The notes below the pieces were generated by a model that made no database searches, was not told the origin of the DNA, and saw nothing but the letters and a program-made list of their open reading frames with translations. Shown here piece after piece: positions 1 to 11,600 of a DNA stretch of 64,000 bases; position 1 is the first letter of the stretch; every line of letters starts with the position of its first letter. Source of the DNA: Phlyctochytrium arcticum (taxonomy: Eukaryota > Chytridiomycota > Chytridiomycetes > Chytridiales > Chytridiaceae); the NCBI GenBank assembly GCA_025602905.1, contig JAHLKI010000008.1, forward strand, positions 310,001 to 374,000, given 5' to 3'. The position numbers were made by a program, and so were the translations under genes.

Positions 1-577
1 AAAGACTAATGCCGCCGACTGCAGCACAAACCCTACGAGCACAAAGTTGATTTCGCCGTAGGAGGCAATGGTGATTCCAAAGGTGATGAACAGCACATTA
101 AGAAAGATGCCGAGATTGGGCTTCTCGGTGCCGAAAAGCCATGACATGAGTAGGACCACCACTGGCGTGGCTGATTTCAGCATTTGAATGAAGGAGACGG
201 ATAGATAAACATCTAATCACAGAAGCAAAGGTTGAGCGTCGAGTTGATGTCTCAAGGGAAGAGACTCAGTAGGAATTCTTACATGCATAGTTTCCACAGG
301 CAAGAGATCCCGAAAATAGTATTCCAATGGGCAGAACCGACGTACTCCACTTGCCCCAAGTCAACCGCTTGTTGACTTCCTCCACTCCATCGACCATATG
401 CGTAAACCTGCGTAGCAAGCGGGTCGCTATGGTCGCCACCGTCAAATGATATGTAGTGAGCATGACGGGAAACGGAAACTCGAGCTCGACGAGAATGTAG
501 CGGTTGGTAAAGATGATGGCGGACGAGAAAAAGAACCAGGCGCTGATATACAGCACTGGACTCGTGCGAGCTGCCAT
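1..577 (-). CDS. Triose-phosphate/nucleotide-sugar type transporter (DMT superfamily), 5' part
   Basis: Partial gene running off the low-coordinate edge. Exon 1 (577-283) starts at the ATG giving MAARTSPVLY and encodes two hydrophobic segments, with FFFSSAIIFTNRYIL near the N-terminus. The donor GTAAGAATT follows at 282. Exon 2 begins at 212 after TTAG and continues in phase with SVSFIQMLKSATPVVVLL, the conserved stretch of the TPT/UDP-sugar branch of drug/metabolite transporters. Members carry phosphorylated sugars or nucleotide sugars across Golgi, ER or plastid membranes. The substrate cannot be told from this fragment. Family assignment is firm, the exact transporter is not. Confidence 0.8.
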
Positions 578-1140
578 CTTGTCAGTTTGCGCTATATAAG
601 GCGGTTTAACAAACGGTTGAAGATCTCGTTTGCCGTTGAAAATGAGACTCCCTCGGAGCAAAAACCACCAGGCGCTTGGACGCGACAGCTGACGAAAGCA
701 AACAGCGGCGATCATGCACCAGCGGCAGCCCTGGTTTGACCTGTCAAAAACATGGCTTTTGCTGTATATAGTCGGTTTTCCTTTTGAAAAAGGGCATTGG
801 CATCAGATGGAGAAAGAGGGGATATGGACAGCTTGGGCCCAGCTGAACTGCAAAAAGAAATGGAAATTTTTTATAATTTACTTTTTTTTTGGGAGATGAT
901 TTCAATATGCTAGTCAATCTATATAGAAGAGTAGAAGAGAAGGGGGGGAATGGGAATATACAGAAAAAAAAGTAAAATTCACAGGAGAATTGTTGTGGGG
1001 TTGGGTTTAAAGTGGACGGTGCGGGTGAAGTAACAGGAATGGTACACTGGGACGACGACACAAGGTATATATTGGAGGATGGGGAACAAAGAGGTTGGTA
1101 AAATGGATGGTAATGGACAATCCCTAGCGCCGACAAATCC
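578..1140. other. Intergenic region, no gene seen
   Basis: Lies between the start of the transporter gene and the stop of the acidic protein gene. It holds T-rich and A-rich runs around 870-990 and nothing I can assign. It probably contains the transporter promoter and the 3' UTR of the next gene. Confidence 0.5.
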
Positions 1141-3180
1141 TCAGCGGGAGCGGCCCATGGCTCGCTTCTTCCCAAGCTTCCGACGCCCTTCCACGACAGG
1201 AGGAGCAAAGTAAGAGGTAGGCGGGTCCGTCGCAATCACTCTACCGTCGCCTTGCTGTTCGTCATAATAGCCTACCAGAGGGTGGACTTCGGCAGGAGCG
1301 ACGTCCGGCTCGTCAATATACACCGGTACAACCGCGCCCAAAAGATAGTCCCATTTCCAGATGGGTGTCCGCGTTTTTTGCACAACAGGCTCTTCTACGG
1401 CTGGTGTTGCTTCGACTGCTGGCTCTTCGGTCGGTTCGGGCGGGGGCGGAAGCTCACCCGTTTCGGCATAAAAGTTCCAGCTCTTGACGGCTCGTTGCTG
1501 ATTTGGATTCCTTTGTACTGGTACAATAGGAGGCCGCACGCGTTCAGGTCGGCGAGTACTCTGCTCTGGGCGTGATAGTCTCCTAGAAGCAGAAGAAGAT
1601 GTGGGCCGAAAGAAGTTTGCGTTGGGTGCAGACTCGCTTCCAGAACCAGCGCTTGAACTTCTGGGTACAGGTGGCCGAGCTCCGGAAGGTTTAGTCTCCG
1701 ATGGACGGGTGCGGGGTTGAGTAGCCACCGCTTCAACCCTTGCTTTGCCGGCTGCCACGGCCACAGATGTTGGTACATTCTTATTCACAACAACTGTCGC
1801 GGTTGTTTTTTCAACAACCACGGTAGTCATCCGGGTGGTAGTTGGTCCATCGGTAGTGGGGTCCGTGTAAGCACCAAGATCTGGTATATCATCCAATCCA
1901 TCCCCGTGATCTTCGGGAAAATCTTCATCCTCCTGTGCAGTAAGCGCGGCAGCCACCGTAGCAGCAGCCGGTGGTGCAGTAGGTGCAGCCAAAGCGGCAG
2001 GACGTGTAGGAGTATTTCCCCCGGTAGTGGGGGAACGAGAAGCACCAGCGTCTGGTAGATCGTGATAACCATCCCCGAGTTCTTCCGGAAGAATTGCGTT
2101 TGGACTCTCGACGGCAGCTGGTACGGAAAGAAGCGCGGCAGCCAATGTAGCCGGTGATGCAATAGGAGTAGCCGGAGCGGTAGGGCGCGTAGGCGTATTT
2201 TCCCCCGTGGCGGGGGAATTGTGAGCAAGATCTGGTAGATCATCCAAGTAATCCCCATGAACCTCGTCAAAGTAACTGAACGTAACCTGGTCAGTTTGAA
2301 GAGTGTCTTGGGACGGAGGCGGGAGCGCTGTCTGCCATGAATTCACGGTCACCGATAATGACTCTGTCACGCGGGGTATTGCAGGTAGAGCTTGAGTCGC
2401 TGCGGGTATACTGCTCTCATTCGGCTGGGCGACGCTGGGCTCTACAGTAACAGAGACGGCGGTTCCCTCCACTACTATTGTTTTCATTGCGGAATCAATA
2501 ACGGGTTGAGATGAATTGGATTCAGATTGTGCCGGAGCAGGTTGCTCCTTTTCTGGCGAATTGACCAATTTGGTCTCCTCCTTTTCGGATGCCTTTTCTG
2601 GCGAACTGACCAAGTTGGTCTGCTCCTTCTCAGGAGGGGTAGTCGGTTTGGGTAGCTCCTGGCCGGGGAGTCTGACTGCACTGGCCCAAGTTTCTGAAAG
2701 CTTTTTGATGTCTTGATCTGTACGTCTCGGGAGGGGTGTGTCGCGTGATTTTGGACTGTCCGATTGTCCGTAGGACTGCTGTTCAGCCTCCCGGCTGGTT
2801 TCCCATGCCTCGAATTCAATCTCGTCTGCCTCCTCCTCCTCTGAGTCGTTTAATCCTTCATTTGACGGTCGAGCAAAAGATGTGTCGTCTTCCGAGGGGG
2901 GAAGCGGCTCAGCAGCCGGCCATCGTTCGGACCCATATTTCAGATCCGACGACAGCATAATTTCGGCCAGGTCAGAGCCCAGTAAGAGTCTAGCGAGAAA
3001 CTCCTCCGAGTATTCGGCGGCGGTTGGGTCGATCCCGCTGTCATTTCTCGAGCCGGCCGGTGGTGGCCGGTACTGGAATTCCTCCACTCCTTGGTAGAAT
3101 TGCTCCTCTTCTTCCCCTCCAGACTCATCCGACGAGAAATCGTCCTCAGCAGCCGCCCGATTCATCACCCTGCTCGCCAT
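1141..3180 (-). CDS. Acidic, Pro/Thr-rich disordered protein of unknown function
   Basis: A single open frame of 679 codons from the first good ATG at 3180 (MASRVMNRAAAEDDFSSDES) to the stop at 1141. I do not recognise a family. The N-terminus is strongly acidic (EDDFSSDESGGEEEE). The middle is rich in Pro, Thr, Ala and Val and contains three degenerate repeats of a D/E-x-GD-x-xDDLPDL motif followed by SP(A/T)TG-NTPTRP, spaced about 60-70 residues apart. The C-terminus (from about residue 580) is less repetitive, has aromatic patches (WNFYAETGELPPPP, IWKWDYLLGAVVP) and ends in a basic tail. No signal peptide or membrane helix is visible. The length and clean frame argue for a real gene; intrinsically disordered scaffold is all that can be said. 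Confidence 0.6.
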   Translation of the reverse strand: MASRVMNRAAAEDDFSSDESGGEEEEQFYQGVEEFQYRPPPAGSRNDSGIDPTAAEYSEEFLARLLLGSDLAEIMLSSDLKYGSERWPAAEPLPPSEDDTSFARPSNEGLNDSEEEEADEIEFEAWETSREAEQQSYGQSDSPKSRDTPLPRRTDQDIKKLSETWASAVRLPGQELPKPTTPPEKEQTNLVSSPEKASEKEETKLVNSPEKEQPAPAQSESNSSQPVIDSAMKTIVVEGTAVSVTVEPSVAQPNESSIPAATQALPAIPRVTESLSVTVNSWQTALPPPSQDTLQTDQVTFSYFDEVHGDYLDDLPDLAHNSPATGENTPTRPTAPATPIASPATLAAALLSVPAAVESPNAILPEELGDGYHDLPDAGASRSPTTGGNTPTRPAALAAPTAPPAAATVAAALTAQEDEDFPEDHGDGLDDIPDLGAYTDPTTDGPTTTRMTTVVVEKTTATVVVNKNVPTSVAVAAGKARVEAVATQPRTRPSETKPSGARPPVPRSSSAGSGSESAPNANFFRPTSSSASRRLSRPEQSTRRPERVRPPIVPVQRNPNQQRAVKSWNFYAETGELPPPPEPTEEPAVEATPAVEEPVVQKTRTPIWKWDYLLGAVVPVYIDEPDVAPAEVHPLVGYYDEQQGDGRVIATDPPTSYFAPPVVEGRRKLGKKRAMGRSR

Positions 3181-5677
3181 TCTTGCGACGACGACTTGCA
3201 ACGAAAGTCCCCTGGGTGGAGATTTGCGCCGGCGGTTTGACACTTTTTGTCCAGGGCTGCGTGTGTATGTATACAGTCTTGTGGGTGGCTGCGCAAAGGA
3301 CACTCGAACCTTCGGGCGCTGTGGAATCCGGTTGGAACCTCTCTCAAGATGACTGTGCCTCGCGTCTGACAGGCCTCCCAGGTCGCAACAAAAATTGCCA
3401 AAGTCCAGCAGCAAGATTTTGACTTTCATATAAAAGCGCTTGCCCTTCAACACAAAAATGCAAATGTGAGCCCACAGACAGGTTGGGAAAGCATATGGGC
3501 GAAACAATTCTTAAGGCCAAACATCATTCTGAAGGGGGTCAAATAGTGCCTTGTTGAGACTGCGGGACTTGGAAATTCTGCTGAAGACGACCAACCAGCA
3601 CAACTGCAAAAAAAGCAACAAGGCAACCAAAGCCGAAAAAAATCCAAAGTCAAACAAACGCACCTCAAGAGATGAGAATGAAACAACAACCAACTCAACA
3701 AAAGAGATAGCAAGCCAAGTCAAAGCTAAGGGAAAACATGGCCAATGCAAATGCATCTCCACAAAGTATGAAAGGACCAAAACATGGGAGAGATTATACT
3801 CAAGTACCACCATATCCAATCTACCATCCAACAACCTCTGCACCACATCCAGCACTGCCAAAACAGAAAAGAGGTTACATACGCAGAGGAAGCAGAAGCA
3901 GACAGGCTACTACAAAAAAAAACAGACAGACAGATCCAGACCCGATCCGACGGACCAGTTGCTGACCTGGTGCAGAAAACCACTTACCATCACCAGACCG
4001 TTAAACAGCAAAACAACCAAAAGTCAAAAATAAAAAATCCATGTCAAACAATGCACGAGAAACTAACAAAACGCAACCTTCAACCTCATCCAAAAAATCA
4101 TCTCAAATAAGGCCGCGTCTTCCAAAGAGATGAAACGAAGCATGAAGATCCAATACTAAACAGGATATTTGCAGAAGAAATGCACAAAGCATAGATACTA
4201 AAGAACATAACAGATCAAAGAATAGAGATTAAGGAAAGGAAGTTGATATCTACCATCACCCGTTCGTACTCTCAACTTTGCACCTGGCTACATGTTGTAA
4301 TTTACGAAGCTTACGTTTTGGAGATCAGAGAAGGAAAGCAAACATTGAAGCAAGGAACAACAGAACCCAAAGAAGAAAAAACACAGACATCCTGAAACAA
4401 TGAATGATGAAAGAAACAGCATAGCTTCAACCAAAAACATGGATGAAAGAATAGAAATCAGAGATTGGAACACAAAGAGATGAATGAAGGGAGAAAACAT
4501 CTTCAAAAGACATCAAAGAAGAAAAGACTGGATTCTATACAAGTGAAATGGTGAACCGTTAGTAAATGCCACGCTGAAAACAGATAAAACATGCTAAAAA
4601 TGACACCAAATGATGTACCCCAGGTTACCTCCATTACCTGCGCGAATTGATGGAGTATTCTCAACACAATCTTTCTTTCCAATTCTATCTAGGAGGGACA
4701 TCCGCGAGGACCACGGCCAATCCTGCGATGAGGTACCGTGATAGCCGTGCATACAACATTCTACGTTTAACTCAACGATAATTATAATTACTAACAAAAT
4801 ATGGCGAGAATTTAAAAAGGATCACATTTAAAGAAGAAAGGATTACGCAATTATAACATGTTCTAAAAAAGCAATTCCAGTCTGAACGACCCAAAGCTGT
4901 CCCAACGGACAGCAATGCTGATACAAAAGCATTTCCACGAAGTATATAAAACGAGCAAAAAACGGAAATGAAGTACAACACCAGATCCAGTACCAAACGG
5001 AAAAGAAAGTACTGTATATAAAAGAACGACGAATATGAACAAACATTAAAATACGAAACGGGACGAAACACGCATCTATGATACAGCATCATCCGAGGTT
5101 TTAAAAACTTATGTTGATAATTTGAGTTCACAAAAACTTCGAAAGTAACTTTCGCCATACGGTATTCTCATCAAGAATGAGACAAAATATCTTTAAAATA
5201 CAACCTGATGCGACTCAGGCTTTGTACTGCCGGCATACTCTTTTTACTCCAACAATAATCCAGACTGGGTGCACCAGCAAATGTACAGAAAACAACTTAT
5301 TCCATCAACACTGTTTACAAGCCCGTTTACGGGCGCGATACAGTCTAATTTGAACTAAATTATAAACTCCGCTGGCTCCGCGCTGCACCGCGCTTTGGGG
5401 TTGCTCATTTATGACCCCAAAAACGAATTGGGCACGCTGGTCCAGAGACTGGGGACCGCAAACGCTCCATGGGCGCCCTCAAGCAAGAACAATAAGTACC
5501 TTGTGTTCATTCTAGAAACGTCAAGCAAGAACAATAGAACACTATGTTGCGTTCATACAGGCCAAATGTGACGAACCAAACGTTCAAAACCCCTCATGGA
5601 AAAAGTAATGGCCTTCACTGCAGAACCGCTTGTTTCTACCATTCCTACTTACTACTGTACACATCACACGCATCACC
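3181..5677. other. 2.5 kb gene-poor, strand-asymmetric region
   Basis: No convincing coding region. From about 3550 to 4500 the + strand is conspicuously rich in A and C (runs such as AACAACAACC and AAAAAAA), so the opposite strand is T/G-rich. From 4500 to 5300 it is A/T-rich with only spurious frames. Around 5490-5545 the motif CAAGCAAGAACAAT occurs twice. It could be a long 5' leader with introns of the minus-strand gene, a non-coding transcript, or decayed repeat DNA. Confidence 0.4.
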
Positions 5678-7088
5678 ATGCGAGCCATCGCAAACGATCT
5701 TTTTCTGAATGATGCGGACTTTCCGATGCGGTTGTCGGATAGCAGCTGGGTGTTGAGTATTCTGGTGAGTAGTAGCGTGATGGTGGTGTGTATTTCGGGA
5801 TGTGTGCAAGGCTGATGGTAGATATTACATACTCTGTACCAATCGCTTCGGTCGGTTTTGCTCTAGATGCAACCCTCCTGTACGCCTTTGCGAGGACCCG
5901 GAGCTTGTGGACTCGGTGCAACGTCATGATCATGTTGGGGCTCATCCTCTCACAACTGCTATTCGGCGGGTCCGTATGAGTTTTAAAAGTATGCTTTGTT
6001 AGCTCGGGGCCTTCCTTGCTAAATACGATTATAGAACTTCAGTAGTGTTGTAGGAGACGCGTTGGGCGTTTGTTCTAGCGTTTGTTCGATTTCATAATTT
6101 AGATAGATTAGGGAAGGTTGTGTTACCTTAGTTTTTTGGCGGGATCAAGAACCGTCGGAGATTCAGAGGGTGGAGGGAGTCGCTTGTATAGAACCCTCTA
6201 TACATATATTCTTGAATAAGACTACTTTACACAGTCAGTCGTATCCTTCAAGACCGTAGTTTCGGCCACTACAAGTGTACTATATCTTCAATGGAGCATC
6301 TCGGGCGTTCATATCAGCCAATGAATGCCGCGTCGAAGCCGTGCTAATTCTCTGTGGCGGAAGTGCTTCGGTGGGAGCCACCAGTGCTATTGCCCTTGAA
6401 CGTACTACACCATTGTGAAACAAAAACCTCTACACAGAAAGCACGCAGCTGGAATCTTGTGCGGTGTCTGGTCGATTGGCCTCTTCATCGGTTTATTCCC
6501 TCTATTTTCCGGTACTATTGCTCTGCGGCCAACTGGAATGACCTGCACCGCCGCATGGTACTCACGGGAACCCATGAGTGTGGTATATTCTTTGTTGTGC
6601 CTCTTTTTTCTGGGCGGTATGATTTGCCTCACATGTTTGGTCTATTGGAGAACATTCCGGGTGGTGAGGGAAGTGTCTCGCAATCTACACGATGTGATGA
6701 AGTCGAGGCTCGCGGCGGGGACGACACACATTCAACCGTCGGGCGATCTGGAGGGTGACGTGGTCGAGGGCAAAGGCGAGAAGAGCTGGTTCCAACGGTG
6801 CTCCACATTAATAGTCACGACGGGACGATTCTTACTTGTGGGTGGTGGTGGTGGAGAGTCTGAGCTAGGCACATTGGTAAGCATTTCTCCCAATATCTTC
6901 CGTGACCGTCACCCTGTTTTATTAACGCGTTTAGATGTAGGACAAAGAATCTACACACTCCAAAGGCTCGACACATGGGACTGTGGAACGTGCTCCCTCC
7001 GCAGGCGAAAAGGCTGCTAGAGAGGATGCTCTTGAGCGGGCAGTCTTCCGAAGGTCCTTGCGGATTGTGACGATTTTCATGCTGTGCT
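5678..7088 (+). pseudogene. Class-A-like 7TM receptor gene, broken and truncated (paralogue of the receptor at 59.7-61.1 kb)
   Basis: Aligns along its length with the receptor on the minus strand at 59661-61086. The start MRAIANDLFL matches MRALARELFL, the second segment RSLWTRCNVMIMLGLILSQL matches RTLWSRCNVLIMMGLILSQL, and later parts share FPLFSGTIALRPTGMTC and ERAVFRRSLRIVTIFMLC. Damage visible: the exon-2 acceptor and donor are not canonical. The TM2-TM3 exon is split by a ~228-bp insertion (6046-6273). A one-base deletion shifts the frame just after the (E)RY-like site near 6400. The gene stops after the first half of TM6, at the donor GTGCGT (7089), about 40 bp before the palindrome that opens viral element 1. 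The TM6b-TM7 exons found in the paralogue are missing downstream. Confidence 0.75.
6046..6273. mobile_element. Solo-LTR-like insertion inside the receptor pseudogene
   Basis: Comparison with the intact paralogue shows about 230 extra bases interrupting the exon between AGAACTTCAG and TGTACTATATC. The insert starts TGTTGTAGGAGACGC and ends GGCCACTACA, the TG..CA ends of an LTR, and includes a TATA-like stretch near 6200. Flanking bases are AGTAG on the left and AGTGT on the right, only an approximate 5-bp duplication, so the exact ends are uncertain. It does not match the LTR of the copia element at 8.4-13.5 kb. Confidence 0.45.
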
Positions 7089-7128
7089 GTGCGTTAGTCT
7101 TGCCTTTTTCAAAATTTTGGTGCTGGGG

Positions 7129-7179
7129 TGTGACAGTGCATGGTATATTCCAAATTGGAATATACCATGCACTGTCACA
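7129..7179. repeat. 51-bp perfect palindrome, copy A
   Basis: Two 25-nt arms (TGTGACAGTGCATGG... and its complement) around a single central A. An otherwise identical palindrome with central T lies at 20579-20629, so the two copies are in opposite orientation. This copy separates the truncated receptor from the first viral sequences. It could be a hairpin MITE, a processed hairpin end, or a bidirectional terminator. Confidence 0.85.
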
Positions 7180-7498
7180 GGGGGTTATTTGGTCTATGTG
7201 TAACCCCTCTATACAGGTTATTATCCTACCGTATAACCCCTCTAATTGCCAAATATTACCTCCTATATGTCTAACCCCCGAACGGGGCTTACACAGGATT
7301 AAAATAATCCTCTCCATCAAATATCGAGTCAACACTCCTAAACCGAATCATCTCGCTCCACAATTCATCGAGTGCCGCCCCTGCCTCCGGCACCACGGGA
7401 ATTTAAATCTTTACTCAAGAACAACAGCATCTCAATCGAGCGGGATGTTCCAAAGTATTCACTGGGATGTCACCATGTATTCATATATTCATATACTC

Positions 7499-7678
7499 CT
7501 ATACTACTACATTCTCTACTTCTTTCTCCTGTTCTTCTTTAATCTCTGCTACTATGCTATCCATCTCTAACACATCTACATTCTTATACCAAACTTCTGT
7601 CTCTTTTAAATATTCTTCTCGGATTTCTTCTGGTAAAGATGTAACATCCACTCTTCGACATGTTCGGGGTATTATCAT
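7499..7678 (-). pseudogene. Truncated copy of the viral left-end protein
   Basis: The minus-strand frame reads RRVDVTSLPEEIREEY and continues to a stop at 7499. It matches the C-terminal half of the 116-residue protein at 50235-50585 (RRVDVTNMPEEVRELY, then W-x-x-N-(I/V)D). The N-terminal half is missing; the frame runs instead into a tandem 28-bp repeat at 7670-7725. Function unknown. Confidence 0.6.
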
Positions 7679-7725
7679 TGATCTCCAGATGGGGGGTATT
7701 ATCGTTAATCTCCAGATGGGGGGTG
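7670..7725. repeat. Two tandem 28-bp units
   Basis: TATTATC(A/G)TT(G/A)ATCTCC followed by AGATGGGGGG occurs twice in tandem, just at the point where the truncated left-end protein loses homology. It may mark a rearrangement junction. Confidence 0.7.
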
Positions 7726-7876
7726 AGTAGAAAAACCTGTCGATCTGTCGGCACCTTTAGAATTTGCTGACATATATTCAGCAAATTCTAGCCTTTCAAA
7801 AATGCACCAAAATGCCACAGATTTCATGCTATATAAGCATAGCCTTGTTGTAAAAGGTATTCCAACAACTTGACTA

Positions 7877-8350
7877 ATGGACAAACTCACATATGATTTA
7901 CTAGCAGGTACCATAAAGAAGAGAGATGGCAATACTGGATATACAGATACACTGGGATACAGGCGCCTTTCTGTAGATGGTAAACAGTTTTACACCCATC
8001 GTCTCATGATGGAGAAACATCTTGGTCGAAAACTTGCACCTACAGAATATATTAATCATATCAATTTGGATAAATCTGATAATCAAATAAGCAATCTACA
8101 GATTGTAACCCTTCAGCAAAATAATCAGTGGCAGTCAAAAAACTCTACTAATACTTCTGGATACAAAGGTGTTGCATGGCATAAAGAGAAAAGCAAGTGG
8201 CAAGCAAGCATACGTGTCAACCAGAAACGGAAGCATCTGGGCTACTTTTCATCAAAAGAGGCTGCTGCTTTGGCATATAACCGGGCTGCAGAAGAAGCAA
8301 ATGGAAATGGCGGTTTGTACATGTTAAACTCAGTGAGTAGCAATCTGTAG
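7877..8350 (+). CDS. HNH endonuclease with AP2 DNA-binding domain
   Basis: 157 residues from the ATG at 7877. Residues about 35-85 carry an HNH-type core: THRLMMEKHLGRKL, then INHINLDKSDNQISNL with the conserved His, Asn and DN, and QN downstream. Residues about 92-145 match an AP2-like integrase/endonuclease domain (SGYKGVAWHKEKSKW, then LGYFSSKEAAALAYNRAA). HNH-AP2 proteins of this design are free-standing homing-type nucleases common in phages, giant viruses and their parasites. They cut DNA site-specifically and spread by repair. It lies in viral element 1 beside the GGTAGC-rich non-coding region that the copia element has split. The frame is intact. Confidence 0.85.
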   Translation: MDKLTYDLLAGTIKKRDGNTGYTDTLGYRRLSVDGKQFYTHRLMMEKHLGRKLAPTEYINHINLDKSDNQISNLQIVTLQQNNQWQSKNSTNTSGYKGVAWHKEKSKWQASIRVNQKRKHLGYFSSKEAAALAYNRAAEEANGNGGLYMLNSVSSNL

Positions 8351-8402
8351 CATGAGGTAGCCGGTTTAGAGCCCTTTTTCAATCCTTTTTCAAATCCATT
8401 TT

Positions 8403-8577
8403 TGTTGTAAAGTGAACTCAATGTATACTATCAAAGACTGGAGAGTTGGTGCGGGGTGAGCCAACGACCACATTATATACAAGGCATTACACATCATGGA
8501 AGCTACGCGTCGGAGTTATAGAAGACCTTGCTGAGGTAACAGACGCGTGCTGACAACTGGAAAGCTGAGTCACAACA
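8403..8577 (-). repeat. Copia LTR (3' LTR in element orientation)
   Basis: 175 bp, TGTTG..CAACA, identical to the LTR at 13341-13515. Its outer flank is the target duplication ATTTT. Confidence 0.9.
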
Positions 8578-8664
8578 CTCCCCCTCAAAGGCTGAACTGT
8601 AGTTCAGTAGTTGCAAGACTCAGATGAGTTGTTGTAGTATGCCGTGTACTCCCCCTGAACCGAA

Positions 8665-11600
8665 TCAGGCTGTGTTGTCTAGAGTCCGGTGACTGCGCAG
8701 TCCGAGTTTGGGGAGGAGGTGCCAATGGGTGGTAGGGCCGAGTGCCTTGGTCAGTATATCGGCTACATTGTCGACTGATGCGATCTTGGTGACTTCAATG
8801 TCCACGTGGTTGATTTCGTGTGCGTAGAAATATTTTGGGTCTATGTGGCGGGTTCGCGAGCAGTTTGTGTATCCTTTTTCGGTTTGGCTAATGCAAGCGG
8901 CGTTGTCCCCGTATAAGATAGTTGGTTCATCGAATATTGTGGTAATGCGAGCAGTCTTAGTGGTAATGAATTTCAGAGCTCGACGAAGGGCGACGGCCTC
9001 TCTGGCTGCTTCGTACATCGCGATCAGTTCCGAGTGATTTGTCGATGTCGTTACCATGGTTTGCTTGCTTGATTTCCAGCTGATTGCGGTTCCCCCGAAC
9101 AGGTATACATATCCGGTCTGAGACTTGCCGGTGTGGGGATCCGATTGGTACCCGGCGTCGGTGTAGCCGGTCAGCATCTGGTTTGATTTGCGTGGGAAAA
9201 ATAAGCCAAAATCGGTTGTTCCTTTCAGATATTTCATGATGCGCTTGACGCCGACCCAATGTCGTTCAGTAGGGTCTTTTGTGTATCGAGCCAAGAGGTT
9301 TACCGCGAAAGCAATATCAGGTCGAGTTTGGTTTGCTAGATACATCAGGGCTCCGACTGCTGAGGAGTATGGGACTGCAGCGTTTAACGGTGCTTCTGTT
9401 GCTTCTCTTGGACGGAAGATGTCTTTGTCGTGGGTTAAGCTGCGTACTTCCATTGGTGTATTTGATGGATTTGCCGCGTCCATTGAAAAACGTTTCAAAA
9501 GCTGTGTGATATAACCCGTTTGGTGTAAGAAAATGCCAGGGCCTTCGGGGCTGGTTGAGATATGTTCGATCTGTAAGCCTAAACAGTAAGTGGTCTGACC
9601 GAGATCTTTCATTTCAAACTCATTTGCAAGGCTTCTACGTGTGTCAGAGATAGCACTTTCTGTGCCGATGATATTTAGATCATCTACGTAAACTGCAACT
9701 ACGGCGACTTCGGGTCCCGCTCTCTTTATGAATATGCAGGGGCAGCGGGCCTCCGTCTCGAAACCTTTGTCGAGTAGAAAACGGTTCAATCTTTGGTACC
9801 ACAGCATGCCGGACTGTTTGAAGCCATACAGGGCTTGGTTCACCCTAACGGAGGGATTTTCGAATTGTGCCATTTGTTGTGCAGTGTCCGTTTCATACAG
9901 ATTTTCTGGGACTCGCATGTAAAGTTCCTTGTCCATTTTTCCATATAGGAATGCGGTGACTACATCCATCAGGTGCATCATCAATTTCTCACTAGCAGCA
10001 AATCCGAGAAGGAAACGGAAGAATACTGCGTCGAGAACTGGAGCATATTGTTCCGTAAAATCAATGCCGTAGCGTTGAGCGTATCCTTTGGCTACGACTC
10101 TTGCTTTGTGTCGTACAACTTCACCGTCTGCATTGCGTTTGAGGTGTAATACTACTCGACATCCTACTGGGTCGAATCCGTCGGGGGTTTCCTGAATAGG
10201 ACCGAGGACGTTTCTTTTCAAAATTGAATCGTATTCGGCGCGTATAGCGTCGTGCCATTTGGGCCAGTCCGATCGTGTACGTGCTTCTTTAATCGATTGT
10301 GGGTCTGTGTCCAAGTCTTTGTCAAAAATAAGGGCGGTACTGGAGTTGATAGCTGCCGCGATGTGATTAACCATTGTTTCGGTAATTTCCACTCTCGGAT
10401 CGTCCGTGATGCGGTTTTCTGGTGGTGTAAACGTTTTACGGGGATATTTGTTTTTCGAGCCAATTGGTCGTCCACGTTTTCTGCGTGGTTCGGTGATGAC
10501 TGCCGGAGGTAGTTCTGTGGAGATGCGGTCCGGAGCGTTTATGGCAGCCGATGTTAAAGATTCTGGGTGACGGATGACTGTCGCGCTGTTGTTGAATGTG
10601 TCTGGAGCGTTATTCACGATTCTTTGCAGGTTGATAATCTCCGCAATTGTCTTTTCGGTCATTGAAGAAATAGAATATTCCGTAGGTCTTGTAGGGGATG
10701 AGGAGAACAGGACCTCTCGTTCTTTGCGTTGATCCTCCGTGAGGTACTCCTTGTTTCCTACGGTGGGAAATTGTGTTTCGTCAAAGATACAATCGGCAAA
10801 ACGGGCGTGGAAAACCGAGCCGGATGTAGGTTCCAGATATCGTATTTTACAAGTGCTGTCATAACCGATGTAAATTCCAAGTGTACGTTGCGGTCCCATC
10901 TTGTTTCTTTTGGGTGGTGGGATTGGGACGTAAACCGCGCTTCCAAAAACACGAAGATGGTCGACGCTTGGTGGGTGTCCATTGAGCAGCTGGTGGGGAC
11001 TTTCCTTCATATAAGAGGAGGGCCGGTAATTTAGGACGTTGACCGCATGTAAAACGGCATGACCCCATGCGGATGCTGGTAGTCTTGATCCCAGAAGCAT
11101 TGCCCGAGCCGTAGTGGACACTCTTTTAATCAGTGCTTCAGCACTTCCGTTCTGTTGATGTACATATTCTGTGCAGGTCTCTAGTTCCGTGCCGCATGAA
11201 GCCAAGTATGCTTTCATCAGTGGTGATGTAAGTTCTCCCGCATTGTCGACCCGGATCTTTTTGATTTTGTACTCTGGGTAAAAATTTCGGAGTTTGATGA
11301 AATGGCGTAGGGCATTGGGGAAGGCGTCGTCCTTGTTTTCTAGTAGGGCGACATATGCCAATCGGGATGAGGAATCTCCAATAACCATAAAGTACTCAAA
11401 TTGGCCCGACGGAGGATATACTGGGCCATGGATATCAATATTCAATCGACTTAGGAATGGAGGGGCCTCAGTGGGTTCCTTAAAGCTGGCGGGTGCAGAT
11501 GAGAATTTGGCCAGTGCGCATGGTCGACATGGTGAGTTTAATGATAAACCTTTGTTGAATTGTCGCCTGGAGAGGTTCATATTTCGTACTATGTTCAGGA

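Noticed and set aside
4772..5158. 128-codon minus-strand frame with hydrophobic stretches
   Set aside because: Lies in A/T-rich non-coding DNA where T-rich frames read as Phe/Leu/Tyr by chance. No domain, no supporting context.
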